Translations under genes and position numbers: made by a program | NCBI GenBank assembly: GCA_011330645.1 | Contig: DRQB01000191.1 | Coordinates: 1 to 11,781, forward strand | Reading direction: 5' to 3' | Length of the DNA stretch: 11,781 nt | Source: Campylobacterota bacterium | GTDB taxonomy: Bacteria; Campylobacterota; Campylobacteria; Campylobacterales; Sulfurovaceae | Notes under the pieces: generated by a model | Seen by the model: the letters and a program-made list of their open reading frames with translations, nothing else | What the model was told of the DNA's origin: nothing | Databases searched by the model: none | In this document: one piece after another, positions 6,630-11,781 of the stretch | Layout of the letters: each line of letters opens with the position of its first letter | Numbering within the stretch: position 1 is the stretch's first letter

Positions 6630-7154
6630 TTAGAAACTATTGTGATACATCACATCTCTATCTTCATCTTTTACTTTTTCTTGAAATTTAGTAAAAAATA
6701 CCTGATTACTTTTTTGTTCCTGTTTAATATAGATATATTTTTCTACCATATTAAAAATAACTTCTTGTATACTGTGTTCTGTACTCGTCAATTCTGCTTC
6801 TACACAATAGGTGACTGTACCTCCATGCATAGTAATATTTGACATGAGTATTTCAGCAAATTTTTTCCCACCTTCTTTGTCTGTTGACTGGCAAATAATC
6901 ACATACACATTATTGATTTTATCTATTTCTATGAGTACATCCGTTTTACGTTTCCACTTTTGTAGTAAATGTTCCAACTTTAAATCATCTGTAGAAAGCA
7001 TAATCATCGTAAAAGACAACTTCCCCCGATGCTCCATCAGATAATACAAAAACTCTACCGTTGTTCTGAGTTTATCCATCATCGTCTTTGCAAGTTTTAC
7101 TTCATCTTCATGAAATGATATATCATTGTGTGTTCTTCTTTCATACTTAAACAT
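6630..7154 (-). CDS. Cytosolic protein with degenerate GGDEF-like fold, first gene of the motor cluster
   Basis: This 174-aa protein has no signal peptide or membrane segment. A helical start (about 15-45) leads into a strand SFTMIMLSTDD (47-57), a helix, then LLQKWKRKTDVLIEI (63-77), a strand VYVIICQST (83-91), a helix DKEGGKKFAEILMSNI, a strand TVTYCVEAEL and a final long helix. This order and the RxxD...(strand)...TD..GA..aaeil spacing resemble diguanylate cyclase (GGDEF) folds. The place where GGDEF should stand reads DKINNVY, so catalysis is not expected. The family assignment is tentative. It could bind a ligand or a partner protein. The start has Shine-Dalgarno GAAGGG at 7160-7165, 5 bases from the ATG, and a -10 box at 7199-7204. 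It is divergent from znuA and leads the minus-strand cluster. Confidence 0.72.
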   Translation of the reverse strand: MFKYERRTHNDISFHEDEVKLAKTMMDKLRTTVEFLYYLMEHRGKLSFTMIMLSTDDLKLEHLLQKWKRKTDVLIEIDKINNVYVIICQSTDKEGGKKFAEILMSNITMHGGTVTYCVEAELTSTEHSIQEVIFNMVEKYIYIKQEQKSNQVFFTKFQEKVKDEDRDVMYHNSF

Positions 7155-7198
7155 AGAAACCCTTCATAAAATCATTAAACAAATAATCACGCTCCATC

Positions 7199-7204
7199 AT
7201 TATA
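7199..7204 (-). promoter_or_regulatory. Probable -10 box for the minus-strand motor cluster
   Basis: A minus-strand TATAAT lies 44 bases before the ATG at 7154, in the only upstream gap of the six-gene cluster. It is back-to-back with the znuA promoter, about 40 bases apart, so a regulator bound between them could affect both units. Confidence 0.5.
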
Positions 7205-7221
7205 ACGAACTTTTTCTATAG

Positions 7222-7236
7222 TGTGTTATCATCACA
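7222..7236. promoter_or_regulatory. Candidate operator dyad at the znuA promoter
   Basis: TGTGTTATCATCACA is an imperfect palindrome (TGTG/CACA outer arms; 5 of 7 base pairs match about the central T at 7229). It covers the -35 region of the znuA -10 box at 7244-7249. A metal-sensing Fur-family repressor (Zur-like) is the natural candidate for a zinc importer, but this is inferred from location, not from a match to a known box. Confidence 0.3.
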
Positions 7237-7243
7237 TTTTTGC

Positions 7244-7249
7244 TATAAT
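7244..7249 (+). promoter_or_regulatory. Extended -10 box of znuACB, only 6 bases from the ATG
   Basis: TGC-TATAAT at 7241-7249 is a consensus extended -10. The znuA start codon is at 7256, so transcription would start at or within a base or two of the A of ATG. That predicts a leaderless or near-leaderless mRNA. No Shine-Dalgarno is seen before the ATG, which fits. Confidence 0.6.
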
Positions 7250-7255
7250 CCACCT

Positions 7256-8119
7256 ATGCATAAATTTATACTTATTTTTTTACTTCTGACAACATATATA
7301 TTTTCTAATATCAATGCCATAGTAAGCATTGCCCCTGAAAAAACTTTTCTACAGGCAATAGGCGGAGATAAAGTCAATATCACGGTGATGGTTCAAGCAG
7401 GAAATTCTCCACACACGTATGAACCTAAACCTTCCCAAATGCTTGCCGTGACAAAAGCGCAACTCTATTTCGCTATAGATGTTGAATTTGAACAGGTATG
7501 GTTACCAAAATTTACCAATCTGAATCCACATTTAGAAATAATAGATTTAGCTGCACATGTTAATAAGATACCTATGTTACAACATGATGAACATACACAA
7601 GAGCATAGAGCGCATAGTCACGAGGAACATCATGGTAAAGACCCTCATATTTGGACAAGCCCAGAGAATGTAAAAACAATCGCACAAAATATTTATGAGA
7701 CTCTCATAAAATATGACAGTGCAAATACCAGCTATTATAAATCAAACCTAGATACATTTTTAGCGTTGATTAAACATACAGATACACAAATAAAAGAGAT
7801 ACTCTCTTCGCTAAAAGATAATCGTAAATTTATGGTATTTCATCCATCATGGGGGTATTTCGCCCATACCTATCATCTAGAACAAATCGCTGTGGAAGTG
7901 GAAGGTAAAGCCCCTAAACCCAAAGAACTTGTTGCACTGATAAAAGAAGCAAAAAAAGAAAAAGTCAAAGCCATTTTTACACAACCTGAGTTCTCTGATG
8001 CCTCAGCAAAAATCATTGCTTCCCAGCTACATATACCGGTGGTTAAAGTCAGCCCTTTGGCTGAGAACTGGTCTGATAACCTTCTATTTATCGCACACAC
8101 TATCGCAGGAAAAAACTAA
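7256..8119 (+). CDS. znuA: Zinc ABC transporter, periplasmic substrate-binding protein
   Basis: This 287-aa protein belongs to the cluster-9 (ZnuA/TroA) binding proteins. I chose ATG 7256 because residues 1-21 then form a clean signal peptide (MHKFILIFLLL..., cleavage probably after NINA). A GTG at 7223 would add 11 odd residues. The metal ligands expected in the family are present: His53 in SPHTYEPKPS, His131 in DPHIW, His196 in FHPSWGYF, and an acidic residue near 245-248 (PEFSD). Between the first two lies a His-rich loop (110-126, seven His), a hallmark of zinc rather than manganese binding proteins. It captures Zn2+ in the periplasm and hands it to ZnuB. It is followed by znuC after 1 base. 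The -10 box is 6 bases before the ATG. A manganese-specific role is less likely given the loop. Confidence 0.93.
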   Translation: MHKFILIFLLLTTYIFSNINAIVSIAPEKTFLQAIGGDKVNITVMVQAGNSPHTYEPKPSQMLAVTKAQLYFAIDVEFEQVWLPKFTNLNPHLEIIDLAAHVNKIPMLQHDEHTQEHRAHSHEEHHGKDPHIWTSPENVKTIAQNIYETLIKYDSANTSYYKSNLDTFLALIKHTDTQIKEILSSLKDNRKFMVFHPSWGYFAHTYHLEQIAVEVEGKAPKPKELVALIKEAKKEKVKAIFTQPEFSDASAKIIASQLHIPVVKVSPLAENWSDNLLFIAHTIAGKN

Positions 8120-8120
8120 T

Positions 8121-8906
8121 ATGCCTGTAATAGATATAGAGAATCTCTCTTTTTCTTATGATAAACAATTGGTTCTTGAGAATATTAATTTAACCGTAGA
8201 AGAGAAAGATTTTCTTGCTATTATCGGACCAAATGGTGGGGGTAAATCTACCTTACTCAAACTCATTTTAGGTATCAATAACGCTAAAAAAGGCACGATC
8301 AAAGTACTTGGAAAGTTACCAAAGCAAAGCCTTACCCAGATAGGGTATGTACCACAAAACACTAATGTCAATACGGATTTTCCTATCAAAGTGATTGAAG
8401 TGGTAATGATGGGGCATGTAGATGGTAAACGCCCACTCTTTGGATATGGTAAAGATGAAATAGCCTGTGCCATGGGTGCTTTAAGCCAAGTAGGTATGGC
8501 AGACTTTGCCCAAACCAAAATAGGCTCCCTCTCAGGGGGGCAACGTCAGAGAGTCATGATTGCAAGAGCGCTTTGTGCACATCCTAAAATACTCATACTT
8601 GATGAACCTACTTCTAGCATAGATATCACAGGTCAACGAGAAATTTATGAACTCCTTAAAATGCTCAATGCACAGATTACCATCATCGTAGTAAGTCACG
8701 ATATCTCTGTCATCTTGGAGTATGCCAATAAAGCAGCCCATGTTAACAGAACCCTCTCCTTTCATGATATTTCAGATAAACAATCTACTTTTCATACCCA
8801 TGGCAATGACAATCACTTTTGTGAAATCGAGCTTTTACAGATGCTTGGCTCAGAGAGTTGCCATACCTGTGAAGAAGAAAAACCACAATGGAGGCTCAAA
8901 CCATGA
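8121..8906 (+). CDS. znuC: Zinc ABC transporter, ATP-binding protein
   Basis: This 261-aa ABC ATPase powers zinc import at the inner face of the membrane. It has Walker A GPNGGGKST (36-44), Q-loop Gln79 in YVPQN, signature LSGGQ (137-141), Walker B LILDEP (158-163, Asp161/Glu162) and switch His193 in VSHD. I chose ATG 8121, one base after the znuA stop and 10 bases behind AGGA (8107-8110). A longer frame from 7998 overlaps znuA and adds non-family sequence. The C-terminal tail after residue 205 is His/Cys-rich (HTHGNDNHFCE at 225-235, CHTC at 247-250), which could bind zinc and tune transport. Such tails occur in ZnuC proteins, so the idea is reasonable but unproven. The stop overlaps the znuB start (ATGA). 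Confidence 0.93.
   Translation: MPVIDIENLSFSYDKQLVLENINLTVEEKDFLAIIGPNGGGKSTLLKLILGINNAKKGTIKVLGKLPKQSLTQIGYVPQNTNVNTDFPIKVIEVVMMGHVDGKRPLFGYGKDEIACAMGALSQVGMADFAQTKIGSLSGGQRQRVMIARALCAHPKILILDEPTSSIDITGQREIYELLKMLNAQITIIVVSHDISVILEYANKAAHVNRTLSFHDISDKQSTFHTHGNDNHFCEIELLQMLGSESCHTCEEEKPQWRLKP
8890..8894 (+). promoter_or_regulatory. Shine-Dalgarno that decides the znuB start
   Basis: GGAGG lies 8 bases before ATG 8903. The upstream in-frame ATG at 8888 overlaps this site and has only A-rich sequence before it, so 8903 is the better start. Confidence 0.7.
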
Positions 8907-9703
8907 TAGAAGCACTTCAGTTTGACTTCATGCAACATGCATTACTCGCAGGTCTTCTTGTGAGCTTTGCCGCGGGTATCATTGGTTCTCTTATTGTGGT
9001 AAATCGTATGGTATTTTTAGCTGGAGGCATAGCCCATACTTCTTATGGAGGTATCGGTCTTGCGGTCTATTTTGGATTACCTATCTTTCTTGGTGCTTCC
9101 CTCTTTGCCGTAGGTGCTGCCCTGCTCATTGCCACTTTAACACTTACAAAACGTCATCGTATGGACACTTTTATAGGGCTTATTTGGGCGGTAGGCATGG
9201 CGATAGGAGTGATATTTGTAGATCTCACACCTGGCTATAATGTAGACCTTATGAGCTACCTCTTTGGCTCTATACTTGCGGTAAGTACCAGTGACCTCTA
9301 CTTTATGGCTATCTTGCTTGTCATTATCCTGTTAGTAGTAACCCTCAGATACCGTGATATTTTGGCAGTCTCCTATGACTCTGAATATGCTGGTCTTCGT
9401 GGTGTGAATGTACGCTTTTTTTATACACTCATACTCATACTCTCTGCACTCACCGTTGTCATTGCCATCAAAGTGGTAGGACTTATCTTGGTCATTGCAA
9501 TGCTTACTATTCCAGTATATATTGCAGAGAAGCTTTCATCAAGTCTTTTTTCTATGATGTTTCTCTCTGGTGCTATTGCTACACTTTTTACCTTGATAGG
9601 ACTTTGGTTTTCATATACCTATGATTTGACTTCAGGTGCCTCTATCATTATAGTATCTGCTGTTTCATTGGGTTTATTTTTACTTTTCACTCGAGGGAAG
9701 TAA
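8903..9703 (+). CDS. znuB: Zinc ABC transporter, membrane permease
   Basis: This 266-aa ABC-3 family permease has about eight hydrophobic helices from residue 12 to 263. Recognisable family stretches are the N-terminal LLAGLLVSFAAGIIGS, then VVNRMVFLAGGIAHTSYGGIG (33-52), which is the conserved block for coupling and the substrate path, YNVDLMSYLFGSIL (112-125), and KVVGLILVIAMLTIPV (190-205). It forms the channel through which ZnuA-delivered zinc enters the cytosol, driven by ZnuC. I start it at 8903 rather than 8888 because of the GGAGG site and the ATGA overlap with znuC. No znuC-znuB spacer exists, so translation is coupled. It ends 15 bases before the convergent nhaA stop, with no visible hairpin between them. 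Confidence 0.93.
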   Translation: MIEALQFDFMQHALLAGLLVSFAAGIIGSLIVVNRMVFLAGGIAHTSYGGIGLAVYFGLPIFLGASLFAVGAALLIATLTLTKRHRMDTFIGLIWAVGMAIGVIFVDLTPGYNVDLMSYLFGSILAVSTSDLYFMAILLVIILLVVTLRYRDILAVSYDSEYAGLRGVNVRFFYTLILILSALTVVIAIKVVGLILVIAMLTIPVYIAEKLSSSLFSMMFLSGAIATLFTLIGLWFSYTYDLTSGASIIIVSAVSLGLFLLFTRGK

Positions 9704-9718
9704 CATTAATGCGCTTCT

Positions 9719-10900
9719 CTAATTTGCATAGTCACGCAGACTGTATTTTAAAACCATATAGCCTAAAATAGCAGAAAAGACAGAACCTACCATAATCCCC
9801 AGTCTCTCATCAAACAGAAGATTCACTTCTGTTTTTTCAAAAGATAGCGATGAAATAAAAAGACTCATCGTAAAACCTATACCACCTAAAATAGACACAC
9901 CATAGAGTATTTTCCAATTAATAAGAAGAGGAAGTTCTGCTATTTTTAGTTTGACGGCTACAAAACAAAAAAGAAAAATACCAAACTGTTTACCCAGAAA
10001 AAGTCCTAAAAAAATCCCCAAAGGAATCGGATGCGTAATGTAAGACATACTCACATTTTCCAAAGAGATACCACTATTGACAAAGGCAAAGAGAGGAAGA
10101 ATAATAAAAGTAATAGATTGGTCTAAATCTGATTCAAGTTGTTTAAGTGGCGAGCGTTCCTCTTTTTTATTTGGTCGCAAAGGAATAAAAAAAGAGAGGA
10201 TAATCCCAGCCAAAGTAGCATGCACTCCTGACTTTAAGATTGCTATCCATAAGATAATACCCACAAGTGCATAGGTAGTAATTTGCATGACTCCTTGTTT
10301 ATTCATGATATACAATATGACAACCATCATAAACGAGACACCCAGTGCATATAAAGAGATATTTTCCGAATAGAAAAATGCAATGATAAGCACTGCACCT
10401 ATATCATCAAATATAGCTAAACTCGTTAAAAATAGTTTTAAAGCCAAAGGCACACGCTTACCCAATAACATCAATATACCTAAAGCAAAAGCAATATCTG
10501 TGGCAGTAGGAATAGCCCATCCTGCCATTGCCGTTTTATCGTGATGGTTAAAAAAAACATAAATCAATGCAGGAAAAAGCATCCCTCCTACTGCACCAAA
10601 AAGGGGAAGCACAATCTTTTTAGACGAAGAGAGCTCCCCCTCAAGTATCTCTCTTTTGAGTTCTAACCCTACTGCAAGAAAGAACAGTGCCATCAAACCA
10701 TCATTAATCCAAAGTAAAAGAGGCTTAGCAATTTCAAAGGTACCTACACTAATCTCTATGGGTAAATCTATCAAAGTTTTATAATAAACTGCCAAAGGCG
10801 AGTTGGCAATTATCATAGCCATAAAAGCAGCCAATATTAACAATATTCCACCAGCAGATTCACTCTGATAAAAACTTTTAAATGCTTTGGAAGGTATCAA
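9719..10900 (-). CDS. nhaA: Na+/H+ antiporter NhaA
   Basis: This 393-aa protein is the usual length for NhaA and has about twelve hydrophobic segments. Key residues are present: TATDIAFALG with Asp135 (E. coli Asp133), FDDIGA with Asp165/Asp166 (Asp163/Asp164, the Na+/H+ site) and Lys304 in FLGKQFG (near Lys300). It expels Na+ (or Li+) in exchange for protons across the inner membrane, for pH and salt homeostasis. The start is TTG at 10900. An AAGGAG on the minus strand (10907-10912) stands exactly 6 bases before it, and the first in-frame Met is only at residue 27, inside the first helix. It is a single-gene unit convergent with znuB. A possible -10 (TACAAT, 10947-10952) lies upstream. Confidence 0.96.
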   Translation of the reverse strand: MIPSKAFKSFYQSESAGGILLILAAFMAMIIANSPLAVYYKTLIDLPIEISVGTFEIAKPLLLWINDGLMALFFLAVGLELKREILEGELSSSKKIVLPLFGAVGGMLFPALIYVFFNHHDKTAMAGWAIPTATDIAFALGILMLLGKRVPLALKLFLTSLAIFDDIGAVLIIAFFYSENISLYALGVSFMMVVILYIMNKQGVMQITTYALVGIILWIAILKSGVHATLAGIILSFFIPLRPNKKEERSPLKQLESDLDQSITFIILPLFAFVNSGISLENVSMSYITHPIPLGIFLGLFLGKQFGIFLFCFVAVKLKIAELPLLINWKILYGVSILGGIGFTMSLFISSLSFEKTEVNLLFDERLGIMVGSVFSAILGYMVLKYSLRDYAN

Positions 10901-10906
10901 ATGCGG

Positions 10907-10912
10907 CTCCTT
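10907..10912 (-). promoter_or_regulatory. Shine-Dalgarno that supports the TTG start of nhaA
   Basis: AAGGAG on the minus strand, 6 bases before TTG 10900, is the best ribosome site in this region. No ATG or GTG lies in frame at a useful distance. Confidence 0.7.
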
Positions 10913-10946
10913 ATTCTCTAGTGAAAAGTATTTCTTATGTCTATAT

Positions 10947-10952
10947 ATTGTA
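10947..10952 (-). promoter_or_regulatory. Possible -10 box of nhaA
   Basis: TACAAT on the minus strand, 46 bases before the TTG start, is a five-of-six match to TATAAT. A CATAAT preceded by TG lies further upstream. Either could serve, so this is a weak call. Confidence 0.3.
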
Positions 10953-11020
10953 ATCTAAACTTTTTAATTATGCAAGTGTTAAGCACATAGTCATCAACCT
11001 TATCTCAAATATTAACCTGA

Positions 11021-11026
11021 TATAAT
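11021..11026 (+). promoter_or_regulatory. Probable -10 box of the small lipoprotein gene
   Basis: TATAAT preceded by CTGA lies 18 bases before ATG 11045. With AAGGAG at 11033-11038 it makes a compact, well-formed expression signal and supports the short gene. Confidence 0.6.
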
Positions 11027-11044
11027 TGGTACAAGGAGTATAAC

Positions 11045-11224
11045 ATGAAAATATATCTATTCTTACTACTCACTGTCTTTGCTCTGCAAGGCTGTTATTC
11101 AAGTGTTGGTGTGGGAGGGGGAATTCCTATAGGAAATTCTGGTGTCGTAGGCTCAACAGTCCAAGTAGGCTCTAATGGTCAAGTCTATGGGAATGTTGGT
11201 GTGGGGACTGCGATTAGACTCTAG
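11045..11224 (+). CDS. Small Gly/Val-rich lipoprotein, 59 aa
   Basis: I read ATG 11045 to TAG 11222-11224. The N-terminus is a lipoprotein signal: a charged start MKIY, a hydrophobic run, and lipobox LQGC with the acylated Cys at residue 17. The mature part is only 43 residues and is mostly Gly, Val, Ser and Asn, with repeated short units (VGVGGG, GNSG, VGSNG, GNVGVG). The next residue after Cys is Tyr, not Asp, so Lol-type sorting rules would allow outer-membrane delivery. AAGGAG at 11033-11038 is 6 bases before the start, and a TATAAT lies upstream, so it is very likely expressed. I assign no function. It is a single gene between nhaA and the convergent barrel gene. Confidence 0.78.
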   Translation: MKIYLFLLLTVFALQGCYSSVGVGGGIPIGNSGVVGSTVQVGSNGQVYGNVGVGTAIRL

Positions 11225-11276
11225 TTTCCAAAGCTTTGATGGCTTTACTGTCAGATACTTGATGATGTATTTTACA

Positions 11277-11781
11277 TTAAAAGTGAAACCTTACGCTAAG
11301 AAGATACCTCTCTTCTTTTTCATTGTTCAAATCTTTCACAAAACCACCTTCTAAAACCCAGTCTGCATGTATCCACTGTAATCCTAGCGTTAGTTGATGG
11401 GTAATAGTTGTTCCCTCAGACCAACGGCCATTAAGCTCTACCACGGAGTTTAACTCTTGGCTAATCCCCCAATCATCGCGGATAGAAGGGAAGAGTCTAT
11501 ACTGCCATGAGAGATCATAATTGCCTGAATCATGACGTGCATCAAAACCTTTTTTATAAAGTATATCTATATCTATTTCATTTCTATTTTTAAAGTAAGT
11601 ATAGACAAAACCAGCTTGCCCAGCATAATCTCGCTCTGAAATTGTGGGAATGATGACTCCACCCAAAAGTGCCAAACGACTTGTGCCTTCAAAGCTATCT
11701 TTTTGTAGCAACATATATCTATAAAGCAAAGAAAAATCACCTTGTCTATTCCCCTCACTTGGTTGTAATCTGTAGGGCATA
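11277..11781 (-). CDS. Outer-membrane beta-barrel protein, C-terminal part only
   Basis: The frame is open to the right edge, so the 5' end is missing. The 167 residues seen lack a signal peptide, and the ATG near the edge is probably internal. The sequence alternates short amphipathic strands with polar turns (DFSLLYRYMLL, RLALLGGVIIP, QAGFVYTYF, EIDIDILYK, HQLTLGLQWI, YLLSVRFHF) and ends in Phe, the typical C-terminal residue for BAM-dependent insertion. The pattern resembles the transporter or phenol-degradation-like outer-membrane family (PF13557-type), but I am not certain of the family. A substrate cannot be inferred. It is convergent with the lipoprotein gene, 52 bases apart, and I see no good terminator hairpin between them. 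Confidence 0.75.
   Translation of the reverse strand, partial: MPYRLQPSEGNRQGDFSLLYRYMLLQKDSFEGTSRLALLGGVIIPTISERDYAGQAGFVYTYFKNRNEIDIDILYKKGFDARHDSGNYDLSWQYRLFPSIRDDWGISQELNSVVELNGRWSEGTTITHQLTLGLQWIHADWVLEGGFVKDLNNEKEERYLLSVRFHF

Noticed and set aside
2461..7154. Complete Zorya defence system
   Set aside because: The channel and OmpA subunits resemble ZorA/ZorB, but no ZorC, ZorD (helicase) or ZorE (HNH) gene is present, and the partner genes are different.
7223..7255. GTG 7223 as the start of znuA
   Set aside because: It would put 11 polar residues before the signal peptide. The -10 box lies within this stretch, so a transcript from that box cannot include the GTG.
7998..8120. Longer start of znuC overlapping znuA
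   Set aside because: The extra N-terminus is the out-of-frame reading of znuA. ABC ATPases of this family start close to the first strand, and ATG 8121 has a usable AGGA site.
8532..8765. Minus-strand open frame opposite znuC
   Set aside because: It is antisense to the Walker B region of a clear ABC ATPase and has no independent support.
8888..8902. ATG 8888 as the start of znuB
   Set aside because: The GGAGG at 8890-8894 and the ATGA overlap favour ATG 8903.
9704..9718. Terminator between znuB and nhaA
   Set aside because: Only 15 bases separate the stops and I see no stem with a T-run in or around them.
11225..11276. Hairpin AAAGC/GCTTT after the lipoprotein gene as a terminator
   Set aside because: Only a 5-bp, A/T-rich stem without a following T-run.

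Overview
The window is AT-rich, gene-dense DNA with strong TATAAT boxes, often preceded by TG or TGC, no obvious -35 boxes, and short intergenic gaps. With the protein types seen, this suggests Campylobacterota, perhaps a Sulfurovum- or Sulfurimonas-like marine or sulfur-oxidising bacterium. The taxonomic call is inference from style and gene content. No marker gene is present. I see no tRNA, rRNA, CRISPR array, insertion sequence or integrase.

Layout from left to right. (1) 1-1184, minus strand: a membrane fatty acid desaturase whose last residues run off the left edge. (2) 1299-2458, plus strand: a three-gene unit holding an unrecognised 165-aa protein, a YwbE-family protein and a YaiI/YqxD (DUF188) protein. 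It ends at a likely bidirectional terminator. (3) 2461-7154, minus strand: a six-gene cluster read right to left. It begins with a cytosolic protein resembling a degenerate GGDEF fold and a four-helix membrane protein. A DUF2201-type protein follows, with a metallopeptidase-like and a von Willebrand A-like domain. A perfect 13-bp inverted repeat then precedes a MotA/TolQ/ExbB-type channel subunit, a MotB-type subunit with a very long coiled coil, and a 60-aa basic protein. (4) 7256-9703, plus strand: a complete zinc ABC importer in the order znuA-znuC-znuB. (5) 9719-10900, minus strand: Na+/H+ antiporter nhaA with a TTG start. (6) 11045-11224, plus strand: a 59-aa lipoprotein. (7) 11277-11781, minus strand: the C-terminal part of an outer-membrane beta-barrel protein.

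The region most worth attention is the minus-strand cluster. The channel and OmpA-type subunits form a stator-like proton-driven pair with the ZorA/ZorB type of architecture, but none of the Zorya effectors (ZorC, ZorD, ZorE) is present. Instead the pair sits beside a DUF2201/VWA protein whose HExxH-type motif has lost its first His and its Glu. The MotB-like subunit has about 200 residues of coiled coil between membrane anchor and peptidoglycan-binding domain. A fair working idea is an envelope-spanning motor or signalling complex of unassigned function. A role in defence is possible but not shown.

The zinc importer is textbook: a His-rich binding protein, an ATPase with a His/Cys-rich tail and a permease. 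Its promoter is unusual because the -10 box lies only 6 bases before the annotated ATG, so the message may be leaderless. A dyad just upstream could be a repressor site.
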